This document shows, in pieces, positions 1 to 6,294 of a DNA stretch of 6,294 nucleotides; position 1 is the stretch's first letter; every line of letters starts with the position of its first letter. Below the pieces are notes generated by a model, which made no database searches, had not been told where the DNA came from, and was given only the letters and a program-made list of their open reading frames with translations. A program made the position numbers and the translations under genes. Source of the stretch: Phoenicibacter sp963592435 (GTDB lineage Bacteria > Actinomycetota > Coriobacteriia > Coriobacteriales > Eggerthellaceae); contig CAVAWT010000058.1 in the NCBI GenBank assembly GCA_963592435.1, positions 1 to 6,294 of the forward strand, given 5' to 3'.

Positions 1-54
1 GCAATTGAAAGTGGCGAGTTTGATGTTGGGAAGCACTGCAAAAAGCCTGAGTAG
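1..54 (+). CDS. Possible C-terminal end of an upstream gene (partial, product unknown)
   Basis: Frame 1 is open from the left edge to a TAG at 52-54 and reads AIESGEFDVGKHCKKPE. The stretch is hydrophilic and its codons (ggc, gag, aag, gat) are not unusual beside those of the genes downstream, which is compatible with the tail of a real protein. A weak hairpin followed by seven T's overlaps and follows the stop, as expected at the end of a + strand gene. Seventeen codons are too few to recognise a family, and frame 2 is also open, to a TAA at 59-61, so the frame is not certain. I cannot name a product. Confidence 0.33.
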   Translation, partial: AIESGEFDVGKHCKKPE

Positions 55-82
55 GTCTTAAAACAGAAACTGGCATTTTTTT
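40..82 (+). terminator. Weak candidate intrinsic terminator upstream of the gltB leader
   Basis: AAAAAGCCTG at 40-49 can pair with CTGGCATTTT at 70-79. G45-C46-C47 pairs with G72-G73-C74, G49 pairs with C70, and four A-T pairs lie outside. There are mismatches at T48/T71 and A44/A75 and a loop of about 20 bases. A run of seven T's (76-82) follows directly. The stem is short and interrupted, so it would be a poor terminator. Its position over the stop of the possible upstream frame is the main reason to list it. If real, it separates gltB from the preceding transcript. Confidence 0.3.
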
Positions 83-104
83 ACACACGGCTAATTTATC
101 GTGG

Positions 105-117
105 GAATTACAAATTC
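105..117. repeat. Inverted repeat GAATT-N3-AATTC
   Basis: GAATT at 105-109 and AATTC at 113-117 form a perfect dyad around ACA. It lies upstream of the candidate -10 box, where a regulator of gltB could bind. The sequence is AT-rich and the arms are only five bases, so chance is a fair explanation. I do not recognise it as the site of a known nitrogen regulator. Confidence 0.3.
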
Positions 118-127
118 TGAAGTCAAG

Positions 128-143
128 TTAATGAGAATATTAA
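128..143. repeat. Inverted repeat TTAAT-N6-ATTAA
   Basis: TTAAT at 128-132 and ATTAA at 139-143 are perfect inverted copies separated by GAGAAT. The 16-base span suits a dimeric helix-turn-helix repressor or activator. Low sequence complexity makes chance symmetry plausible. It does not match any consensus I can place with confidence. Confidence 0.3.
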
Positions 144-223
144 AATTGCGATAAATGTGGGTGTTCGCGCAAATTATGTGCTGGTAATAATATATAGTTT
201 CTTTTAGGTATCCGCAAAACAAC

Positions 224-240
224 TGCACTGCATATGCACT
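224..240. promoter_or_regulatory. Palindrome TGCATATGCA within a TGCACT direct repeat, possible operator
   Basis: Positions 229-238 read TGCATATGCA, a perfect ten-base palindrome. The hexamer TGCACT occurs at 224-229 and again at 235-240, so the copies are 11 bases apart, about one DNA helical turn. The element ends 9 bases before the gltB Shine-Dalgarno and lies downstream of the candidate -10 box, where a bound protein would block transcription. It is flanked by GTATC (208-212) and GATAC (242-246), which are also complementary. An operator or a leader RNA fold are both possible; no protein partner can be named. Confidence 0.35.
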
Positions 241-249
241 AGATACTCT

Positions 250-254
250 GGAGA
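250..254 (+). promoter_or_regulatory. gltB ribosome binding site, decides between two start codons
   Basis: GGAGA at 250-254 is the only good Shine-Dalgarno sequence before gltB. Two in-frame ATGs follow, at 256 and 262. Measured from GGAG, the spacer is 2 bases to the first, too short for normal initiation, and 8 bases to the second, which is optimal. The ATG at 262 is therefore preferred. Confidence 0.75.
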
Positions 255-261
255 AATGAAA

Positions 262-3200
262 ATGCAAAATAGTAGCGAAAACACCCTGTATAGCCCCATC
301 TTCGAGCACGATGCTTGTGGCATTGGCGCTGTTGTTAACATAGATGGACGCAAAACTCACGAATGTGTTAGCGACGCTTTAAGCATTGTGGAAAAGCTCG
401 AGCACCGTGCAGGCAAAGATGCCGCAGGTCAAACCGGCGACGGCGTTGGAATAATCTTGCAAATTCCTAACGATTATTTCGCAGAAGCGCTTGTGCGCGA
501 GGGCCTGCTTAAAAAAGGTGAAGTTGAGGCCGTAAAAACAGCAGGTGACGTTGGTGTTGGTATGTTTTTCTTCCCAGCGGACGAGCGCGTGCGCGAGCGC
601 CACATGCACTTGTTCGAGGTTATTCTAAAAAAACGCGGCGTAAAACTAATTTGCTGGCGAGAAATTCCAACAAACCCAGAGGTTTTGGGAAAACGCGCGC
701 GCGATTGCATGCCTGCCATTTGGCAAGTTTTTGTGGAACGCCCTGCTGACGTTGAGGCAGGAATCGAATTCGACCGACTGCTGTTTTTGGTGCGCCGCGA
801 ATTCGAACAGAGCGTGGGCGCTGAACAAAAGGGCACCTACATCGCATCTTTCTCCAGCAGAACAATTGTTTACAAAGGCATGTTTTTGGTGAAGCAGTTG
901 CGCGAATTTTACGCCGATTTGCAAAACGAGCACACGGAAAGCGCCATTGCCATGGTACACTCGCGTTTCTCAACGAACACAAACCCCAGTTGGGAGCGCG
1001 CTCACCCAAACCGCGTGCTTCTGCACAACGGCGAAATTAACACCATTCGTGGTAACATCGACCGCATGCAGGCGCGTGAAGAGACCATGAAGAGCGAAGT
1101 TTTTGCGCACGACATGGACTGCGTGATGCCCGTCATAAACGCCAGCGGGTCAGATTCCGCCATGTTAGACAACGCTCTGGAATTCCTAATGTTTTCTGGC
1201 ATTGAACTGCCAAAAGCCGTTATGATGCTTGTGCCAGAACCTTGGAGCAAAAATCCTAACATCACACTCCCCCGTCGCGACATGTACCACTACTACGCAA
1301 CCATGATGGAGCCTTGGGATGGTCCTGCGGCGCTTCTTTTCACAGATGGCGAAGTTATGGGTGCCGCGCTCGACCGCAACGGTCTTCGCCCTGCACGCTA
1401 TTACGTTACAGACGACAACCGCCTGATTCTTGCCTCTGAAGTGGGCGTTTTGGACATCTCCGACGAACACATAATAAAGAAGAACCGCCTTGAGCCAGGC
1501 CGCATGCTTGTGGTGGACACTCGCGAAGGCAAATTGCGAGGCGATGAAGACGTAAAAGAAACTTACGCTGCCCAGCACCCCTACGGTGAATGGCTCGACT
1601 GCAACTTGGTGAAACTGGAAGATTTGCCTGCGCCTAAAGGTGGCACAGATTACTACAAGCCAGAAGAACTAAAGCGCATGTACAAAGCGTTTGGCTACAC
1701 ATATGAAGACATTTATAAAGTGATTTTGCCGATGGCAAACACGGGAGTGGAACCCACGGCAGCCATGGGTGTTGACACGCCACTTGCGGTGCTGGACAAA
1801 CAAAACCGCCCGTTGTTTGATTACTTCAAACAAATGTTTGCGCAGGTCACAAACCCTCCAATCGATTCAATGCGCGAAGAGATTGTTATCGACACAACAG
1901 TTTATGTGGGAAGCGACGGCAACCTGCTGGAGGACGCGCCAGAAAATTGTGGCCTTTTGCAGGTGGATTCCCCTATTCTCACACAAATTGAGCTTGAGAA
2001 AATCAAGGCACTTGACACACCTAAACTAAAGGCGCAGACGGTGAGCCTGCTTTATTACAAAGACACTCCCTTGGAAGTTGCGCTGGAACGCTTGTTTTTG
2101 ATAATTGAAAAGGCGTACCACGCAGGCGCGAACATAATTGTGCTAACCGACCGTGGCGTTGACGAAAACCACGTGCCGATTCCTTCGCTTTTGGCTGTGT
2201 CTGCCGTGGAGCAATATCTTGTTCGCACAAAAAAACGCACTGCCATATCAGTCGTTTTGGAAAGTGCCGAACCTGTGACAGTGCACCACTTCGCCACGCT
2301 TTTGGGATACGGCGCGCGAGCCGTTTGCCCTTACTTGTCACACCAGTGCATCCGCTCTCTAGTGTGGGACGGCGCGCTCGACCGCGACAGATACGTGGCA
2401 ATTCGCGCCTACAACAATGCTGTTCTGCAAGGTGTTGTTAAAGTGGCTGCGAAAATGGGCATTTCAGCACTTCAAAGCTACCAAAGCGCACAAATTTTCG
2501 AGATTGTTGGCTTGGCAAAAGACGTTGTGGACAGCTATTTCACCAACACAGTTAGTCGTGTGGGCGGAATTGGGCTGGAGCAAATAGCAGCGCTAATTAA
2601 CGAACGTCACGACTCTGCGTTTGACCCAATGGGTCTAGGTTCCCCAGACAGCGTGAGCACATCGGGTTCGCACAAAATGCGTGCATCGAATTCAGGCGAA
2701 GACCACCTGATTAACCCCTTGACCATTTTACTTTTGCAACATGCTGCGCGCGAGGGCGACTACGACAGTTTTAAGAAATATTCCGCACTTATTGACGAGT
2801 CGAAAACCACAACGCACACGTTACGTGGGCTTTTGGATTTCGAAAATGGCAGTTCAACACCTGTGCCAATAGACGAAGTGGAGCCAGTGGAAAACATCGT
2901 GCGACGTTTTAAAACTGGTGCTATGAGTTATGGCTCAATCAGCCAAGAAGCGCACGAATGTTTAGCCATTGCCATGAACCATTTGGGCGGCAAAAGCAAC
3001 AGTGGCGAAGGTGGAGAAGTGCCTGAGCGTTTGGGAACGGAGCGTGGCAGCGCCATAAAACAGGTGGCAAGCGGGCGTTTCGGCGTTACAAGTGAATACT
3101 TGGTGAGCGCTGAAGAGATTCAGATAAAGATGGCACAAGGTGCTAAACCGGGTGAAGGTGGCCATTTGCCAGGCGGCAAAGTGTGGCCTTGGATTGCAAA

Positions 3201-4812
3201 AACGCGCTATTCGACGCCTGGCGTTTCTTTAATTTCGCCACCACCTCACCACGACATTTATTCGATTGAAGACTTGGCAGAACTAATCTACGACCTGAAA
3301 AACGCCAACAAAAACGCCACAATAGCTGTAAAACTCGTTAGCGAAGCAGGAGTGGGAACAATTGCTGCAGGTGTGGCGAAGGCTGGAGCCGCCACCGTTT
3401 TGGTTTCAGGTTACGATGGCGGAACTGGCGCAGCACCGCGATCTTCCATAAGTAGCGCTGGCCTTCCTTGGGAGTTAGGCGTAGCAGAAGTTCATCAAAC
3501 GCTCATTCAGAATGACCTGCGAACGCACGTTCGCATTGAAGCAGACGGCAAACTTATGACTGGGCGTGACGTTGTAATAGCCGCCATGTTGGGCGCAGAA
3601 GAATTCGGTTTCGCCACTGCACCTTTGATTGCAATGGGTTGCGACATGATGCGCGTGTGCAACTTGGACACATGCCCTGTGGGCATTGCCACACAAAACC
3701 CGAAGCTTCGTGAAAACTTTAAAGGCAAGCCCGAACACGTGGAAAACTACATGCGATTCGTGGCACAAGAAGTGCGCGAGATTTTGGCAAGCTTTGGCGC
3801 AAAAACCTTGGACGAAGTGGTGGGGCGTACCGATCTGCTGGGTGTTCGCGAAAAAACTGACGGCAGTCGCGAGAGCATGGTCTGCTTAGACCGCATTTTA
3901 GGCGTGGTGAACGAAGACTCGCATGTGTTATTCAACGAGTCAGATGTCTACGATTTCAAACTGGAAAAAACACTGGATGCGCGCGTGCTTTTGCCTGTTT
4001 TGGACGGTAATAAAAAACAGCTGAAAGACATTGCAATCACCAGCACCGACCGCGCGACTGGCACGCTTTTCGGTGCAGAACTAACGCGCCGCTTCGGCAC
4101 AACGCTTGAACCAGATGCCTACCACATGCACTTCAAAGGTGGTGCTGGGCAAAGCTTCGGCGCGTTTATTCCGCGCGGTCTCACGTTAGAACTTGAAGGT
4201 GATGCCAACGATTACTTCGGCAAGGGACTCTCGGGTGGCACGTTAATTGCCTACCAGCCATGCAAAAGCACGCGCGCACCGCAGGACAACGTGATTGTGG
4301 GCAACGTTTCACTTTACGGAGCCACCAGTGGCAGCGCTTTTATTTCAGGCTGTGCAGGCGAGCGCTTCTGCGTGCGCAACTCTGGTGCAACCGCCGTTGT
4401 TGAAGGCGTGGGCGACCACGGTTGCGAATACATGACAGGTGGAGTTGTCGTCATCTTGGGCAACACGGGGCGCAATTTCGCTGCTGGCATGAGTGGAGGT
4501 GTTGCTTACGTTTATGACAAAGCGCATTCGCTTTATCAGCGCACAAACAAGCATTTGGTTGCAATTGAACCACTTGCAGAAACGGAAGACGAGCGACTTC
4601 TGCAAGATTTACTGCAGCAGCACGCGCAACTAACAGGTTCTCAGATTGCGAAGGTAATGCTGGAAGATTTTGACAAATATAAGGCGGATTTCAAGAAGGT
4701 TATTCCGCATGCATACAAGCACATGAGGCAGTTGATTGAGGACAACATTCGTTCTGGCATGAGCGAAGACGACGCAGCCACAAAAGCGTTTTTGGAACGC
4801 GACGGGCAATAA
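262..4812 (+). CDS. gltB: Glutamate synthase large (alpha) subunit
   Basis: Makes L-glutamate from glutamine and 2-oxoglutarate in the cytoplasm, using electrons delivered by GltD. Residues are numbered from the ATG at 262 (1516 residues, a normal length); the ATG at 256 would add Met-Lys. Domains in order: a class II glutamine amidotransferase (about 19-430) with nucleophile Cys19 in HDACGIG, Arg235 in HSRFSTN and Asn256-Gly257-Glu258 in HNGEIN; a central domain (about 460-770); an FMN/2-oxoglutarate barrel (about 858-1218) with GKSNSGEGGE, SPPPHHDIYS and SGYDGGTG; and a glycine-rich GXGXG beta-helix (about 1268-1470). Cys1127, Cys1133 and Cys1138 (C-x5-C-x4-C) match the 3Fe-4S ligands. By family precedent an 18-residue propeptide is removed to expose Cys19. 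An Asn follows Cys1133 where the family usually has His. The frame is intact, with all key residues present. gltD follows after 15 bases, so the two are very likely co-transcribed. Confidence 0.97.
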   Translation: MQNSSENTLYSPIFEHDACGIGAVVNIDGRKTHECVSDALSIVEKLEHRAGKDAAGQTGDGVGIILQIPNDYFAEALVREGLLKKGEVEAVKTAGDVGVGMFFFPADERVRERHMHLFEVILKKRGVKLICWREIPTNPEVLGKRARDCMPAIWQVFVERPADVEAGIEFDRLLFLVRREFEQSVGAEQKGTYIASFSSRTIVYKGMFLVKQLREFYADLQNEHTESAIAMVHSRFSTNTNPSWERAHPNRVLLHNGEINTIRGNIDRMQAREETMKSEVFAHDMDCVMPVINASGSDSAMLDNALEFLMFSGIELPKAVMMLVPEPWSKNPNITLPRRDMYHYYATMMEPWDGPAALLFTDGEVMGAALDRNGLRPARYYVTDDNRLILASEVGVLDISDEHIIKKNRLEPGRMLVVDTREGKLRGDEDVKETYAAQHPYGEWLDCNLVKLEDLPAPKGGTDYYKPEELKRMYKAFGYTYEDIYKVILPMANTGVEPTAAMGVDTPLAVLDKQNRPLFDYFKQMFAQVTNPPIDSMREEIVIDTTVYVGSDGNLLEDAPENCGLLQVDSPILTQIELEKIKALDTPKLKAQTVSLLYYKDTPLEVALERLFLIIEKAYHAGANIIVLTDRGVDENHVPIPSLLAVSAVEQYLVRTKKRTAISVVLESAEPVTVHHFATLLGYGARAVCPYLSHQCIRSLVWDGALDRDRYVAIRAYNNAVLQGVVKVAAKMGISALQSYQSAQIFEIVGLAKDVVDSYFTNTVSRVGGIGLEQIAALINERHDSAFDPMGLGSPDSVSTSGSHKMRASNSGEDHLINPLTILLLQHAAREGDYDSFKKYSALIDESKTTTHTLRGLLDFENGSSTPVPIDEVEPVENIVRRFKTGAMSYGSISQEAHECLAIAMNHLGGKSNSGEGGEVPERLGTERGSAIKQVASGRFGVTSEYLVSAEEIQIKMAQGAKPGEGGHLPGGKVWPWIAKTRYSTPGVSLISPPPHHDIYSIEDLAELIYDLKNANKNATIAVKLVSEAGVGTIAAGVAKAGAATVLVSGYDGGTGAAPRSSISSAGLPWELGVAEVHQTLIQNDLRTHVRIEADGKLMTGRDVVIAAMLGAEEFGFATAPLIAMGCDMMRVCNLDTCPVGIATQNPKLRENFKGKPEHVENYMRFVAQEVREILASFGAKTLDEVVGRTDLLGVREKTDGSRESMVCLDRILGVVNEDSHVLFNESDVYDFKLEKTLDARVLLPVLDGNKKQLKDIAITSTDRATGTLFGAELTRRFGTTLEPDAYHMHFKGGAGQSFGAFIPRGLTLELEGDANDYFGKGLSGGTLIAYQPCKSTRAPQDNVIVGNVSLYGATSGSAFISGCAGERFCVRNSGATAVVEGVGDHGCEYMTGGVVVILGNTGRNFAAGMSGGVAYVYDKAHSLYQRTNKHLVAIEPLAETEDERLLQDLLQQHAQLTGSQIAKVMLEDFDKYKADFKKVIPHAYKHMRQLIEDNIRSGMSEDDAATKAFLERDGQ

Positions 4813-4817
4813 AAAAC

Positions 4818-4822
4818 GGAGG
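4818..4822 (+). promoter_or_regulatory. gltD ribosome binding site
   Basis: A strong GGAGG lies 5 bases before the gltD ATG, inside the 15-base gap after the gltB stop. The gap has no room for a promoter or terminator of its own, so gltD has independent translation initiation on a shared transcript. The resulting N-terminus MGKPTGF matches the family, which confirms the start. Confidence 0.85.
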
Positions 4823-4827
4823 CAAAA

Positions 4828-6192
4828 ATGGGCAAGCCAACAGGATTTATAGATTACGATCGCGAGGTGGCTCGCGATGTTTCTGCAAGCGAACGCACGC
4901 ATAATACAGACTACTTTCATAAAGAACTGAGCGACACTGCTCGCACACAGCAGGCTGCGCGTTGCATGGATTGCGGCGTGCCGTTTTGTCAGGCGGGAAT
5001 GACGCTTAGAGGTGAACTGGTTGGCTGTCCTTTGCGCAATCTGATTCCTGAATGGAACGACCAACTTTATCACAGTCAGTTGGAACGCGCGCTGGAGCGC
5101 TTGTTTCGCACAAATTGCTTTCCTGAATTTACGGGCTATGTGTGCCCTGCCCCATGCGAGAAGTGGTGTTCAGCTCGCAAGGTGTCTGGACCTGTTACAA
5201 TTAACGACAACGAGCGCTACATTATTGAAGAGGCATATCGCGAAGGCTTAATTGCACCGCGTGTGCCAGAAGTTCGCAGTGGCAGGCGCGTGGCTATTGT
5301 GGGCAGTGGACCTGCAGGTTTGACGGTGGCAACATTATTAAACCAACGCGGTCACGAAGTCGTTGTGTTCGAACGCGAAAAAACACCTGGTGGGCTTCTG
5401 GTTTACGGCATCCCTAACATGAAGTTGCCAAAAACTGTTGTTTCACGCAGGATAGACGTTTTGCGCGCTGAAGGCATTCAGTTTGAGTGTGGCGTGGATG
5501 TTGGAGGCAAAAACAAGAGCGTGGCAGATCTGCAAAAAGAATTTGACGCTGTCGTGCTGGCTCACGGAGCGCACGACCCTCGCGTTGTGCCGTTTGAAGG
5601 CGAAGCGACTGGCGTGTGTTTCGCGCTTGAATATAGAGGTGCCGCCGCTCGCAATTTCTTGGGCGAAGCAAAACTGCCGGCACACCTAAACGCAAAAGGA
5701 AAGGTTGTAGCCGTGATTGGTGCTGGCAATTCTGCAAACGATTGCATAGCCACAGCACTTCGCCAGGGAGCGAAAGATATTATGCAGATAATACGCCGCC
5801 CTGCCTCAGATTACGAGCCTATGACCGATTACGCTCACGAAGAAGCAAATGCAACGTTTGACCACGACATTCGCATGTTTGAAACGCAAGTGATTGCAGT
5901 GTCTGGCAAAGGTGACGCTGGCTCGAAAGCAGAACTTCCTGCCCTCAACCAACTAACGCTTTCAACGCCTGAGGGAGAAAAAACTGTGAAAGCAGACATG
6001 CTTGTTATTGCTTCAGGGTTCAAAGGGGCGGAAAGTTACGTTGCAGCTTCGGCAGACGCGAAGCGCAAAAACTTGTTCACAGCAGGGGATGCCAAGATTG
6101 GCTCCAGCCTTGTGGTTCGAGCTATGGCCAACGCTCGCGAAACCGCCCGTGAAGTGGACACGTTCTTGATGGGATACACTAGCATTTCATAG
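4828..6192 (+). CDS. gltD: Glutamate synthase small (beta) subunit, NAD(P)H- and FAD-binding
   Basis: Oxidises NAD(P)H with FAD and passes electrons through 4Fe-4S clusters to GltB. The N-terminal cysteine domain carries Cys46, 49, 54 and 67 (CMDCGVPFC, GCPL) and Cys106, 110 and 114 (CPAPCEKWC). The first Rossmann motif is GSGPAG at 159-164 with Glu182 ending the second strand, for FAD, followed by GGLLVYGIPNMKL. The second dinucleotide motif is GAGNSAND at 298-305, followed by Arg323-Arg324, which favours NADPH (inference). The FAD-closing motif is TAGDAKIGSSLVV near 418-430. At 454 residues it is shorter than the usual 470-490 or so. Compared with recalled Gram-positive GltD, about ten residues containing the WPxWP-type segment are missing before TDYAHEEA, and roughly 17-20 are missing between GFKGAE and LFTAGD. 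The usual GGGDT reads GAGNS and the usual RRGQSLVVWA reads KIGSSLVVRA. No frameshift is visible. A related NADPH:acceptor subunit is less likely, given the adjacent gltB and the classical N-terminus. Confidence 0.95.
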   Translation: MGKPTGFIDYDREVARDVSASERTHNTDYFHKELSDTARTQQAARCMDCGVPFCQAGMTLRGELVGCPLRNLIPEWNDQLYHSQLERALERLFRTNCFPEFTGYVCPAPCEKWCSARKVSGPVTINDNERYIIEEAYREGLIAPRVPEVRSGRRVAIVGSGPAGLTVATLLNQRGHEVVVFEREKTPGGLLVYGIPNMKLPKTVVSRRIDVLRAEGIQFECGVDVGGKNKSVADLQKEFDAVVLAHGAHDPRVVPFEGEATGVCFALEYRGAAARNFLGEAKLPAHLNAKGKVVAVIGAGNSANDCIATALRQGAKDIMQIIRRPASDYEPMTDYAHEEANATFDHDIRMFETQVIAVSGKGDAGSKAELPALNQLTLSTPEGEKTVKADMLVIASGFKGAESYVAASADAKRKNLFTAGDAKIGSSLVVRAMANARETAREVDTFLMGYTSIS

Positions 6193-6234
6193 CTCTACGA
6201 AGCAGCGTAAGAGTTACAGCGACAACACCTTCAG

Positions 6235-6278
6235 AAAACAAAAAAACCACCCCATCACTGGAGCGGTCTGTTGTTTTT
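6235..6278 (-). terminator. Intrinsic terminator, best read on the minus strand; may also end gltD
   Basis: Read on the - strand, ACCGCTCCA (6267-6259), loop GTGA (a GNRA tetraloop) and TGGGGTGGT (6254-6246) form a nine-pair stem with two G-U wobbles. The T-rich tail TTTTTGTTTT follows (6244-6235), and an A-rich flank precedes the stem. Read on the + strand, the two wobbles become A-C mismatches (6249/6264 and 6251/6262) and the tail is CTGTTGTTTTT. It is therefore weaker for gltD, though outer pairing of AAAACAA (6235-6241) with TTGTTTT (6271-6277) may help. This suggests a convergent gene entering from the right, with the hairpin shared by both. Confidence 0.6.
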
Positions 6279-6294
6279 GGAGGGTGAAAATATC

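Larger units (their letters stand above)
83..249 (+). promoter_or_regulatory. AT-rich gltB leader and probable promoter region
   Basis: No convincing coding frame lies here, and the base composition is clearly more AT-rich than in the genes that follow. The best single -10-like hexamer is TATAGT at 193-198 (five of six matches to TATAAT), inside TAATAATATATAGT, but no good -35 lies 16-18 bases upstream. A start near 205 would give a leader of about 55 bases before the preferred gltB start. A second -10-like hexamer is TAAAAT at 141-146, also without a good -35. I saw no sigma-54 type GG-N10-GC pair. The promoter is therefore inferred mainly from position and composition. Confidence 0.4.

Noticed and set aside
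74..76. Possible - strand ATG opening a frame to the left edge
   Set aside because: No ribosome binding site precedes it (the flank is GTGTAAAAAA), and the translated 25 residues look random.
91..360. 89-codon - strand open frame covering the leader and the start of gltB
   Set aside because: About a third of it is antisense to the conserved GltB N-terminus and the rest is AT-rich leader. It has no recognisable family and would leave the gltB promoter region coding.
694..703. Alternating (CG)5 run, possible Z-DNA-forming tract
   Set aside because: It is explained by ordinary arginine and alanine codons (cgc, gcg) in gltB and is too short to argue for a structural role.
1186..1578. 130-codon - strand open frame inside gltB
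   Set aside because: It lies wholly antisense to the conserved amidotransferase domain and has no family resemblance.
1769..2029. 86-codon + strand open frame inside gltB in another frame
   Set aside because: It is an out-of-frame shadow, and the gltB frame here is conserved and uninterrupted.
4630..5073. 147-codon open frame on the - strand across the gltB-gltD junction
   Set aside because: It is antisense to two strongly supported genes, has no recognisable domain, and its cysteine- and histidine-rich composition is typical of a shadow frame.
6207..6217. GTAA-GAG-TTAC inverted repeat just after gltD
   Set aside because: A four-pair stem with a three-base loop and no T-run. The better terminator lies downstream.
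6241..6284. T-box or other riboswitch-like element downstream of gltD
   Set aside because: The conserved T-box antiterminator core is absent, and a simple - strand terminator explains the hairpin and T-run.
6279..6294. GGAGG followed by GTG at 6284-6286 as the start of another + strand gene
   Set aside because: The GTG is directly adjacent to the Shine-Dalgarno with no spacer, and only ten bases remain, so no coding region can be supported.

Overview
This window is almost entirely a two-gene glutamate synthase (GOGAT) operon on the + strand: gltB (large subunit, about 1516 residues) followed 15 bases later by gltD (small subunit, 454 residues). Together they encode the ammonia-assimilating half of the GS-GOGAT cycle. 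GltB hydrolyses glutamine, channels the ammonia to its FMN site and makes glutamate from 2-oxoglutarate. GltD takes electrons from NAD(P)H through FAD and passes them via iron-sulfur clusters to GltB.

Layout: positions 1-54 may be the last 17 codons of an upstream + strand gene, with a weak terminator-like structure over and just after its stop. Positions 83-249 are a visibly AT-rich leader with no gene. It holds several short dyad symmetries, including the perfect palindrome TGCATATGCA, and a possible -10 box. gltB runs from 262 (preferred start) to 4812 and gltD from 4828 to 6192. The last 102 bases hold no gene but contain a well-formed intrinsic terminator that reads best on the - strand, which suggests a convergent gene entering from beyond the right edge.

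Organism: both proteins are bacterial. The GltD N-terminus (MGKPTGF..., CMDCGVPFC, GCPLRNLIPEWND) and the spacing of its cysteines resemble Gram-positive, including actinobacterial, GltD rather than the enterobacterial form. Together with strong GGAGG-type ribosome binding sites and genes of intermediate base composition, this fits a Gram-positive bacterium, perhaps an Actinomycetota member such as a coriobacterium. That assignment is a guess from sequence style, not a demonstrated identity.

I see no previously undescribed system. The points most worth checking are the shortened, divergent NAD(P)H/FAD half of GltD, the strand polarity of the downstream terminator, the gltB start choice and the dyads in the gltB leader.
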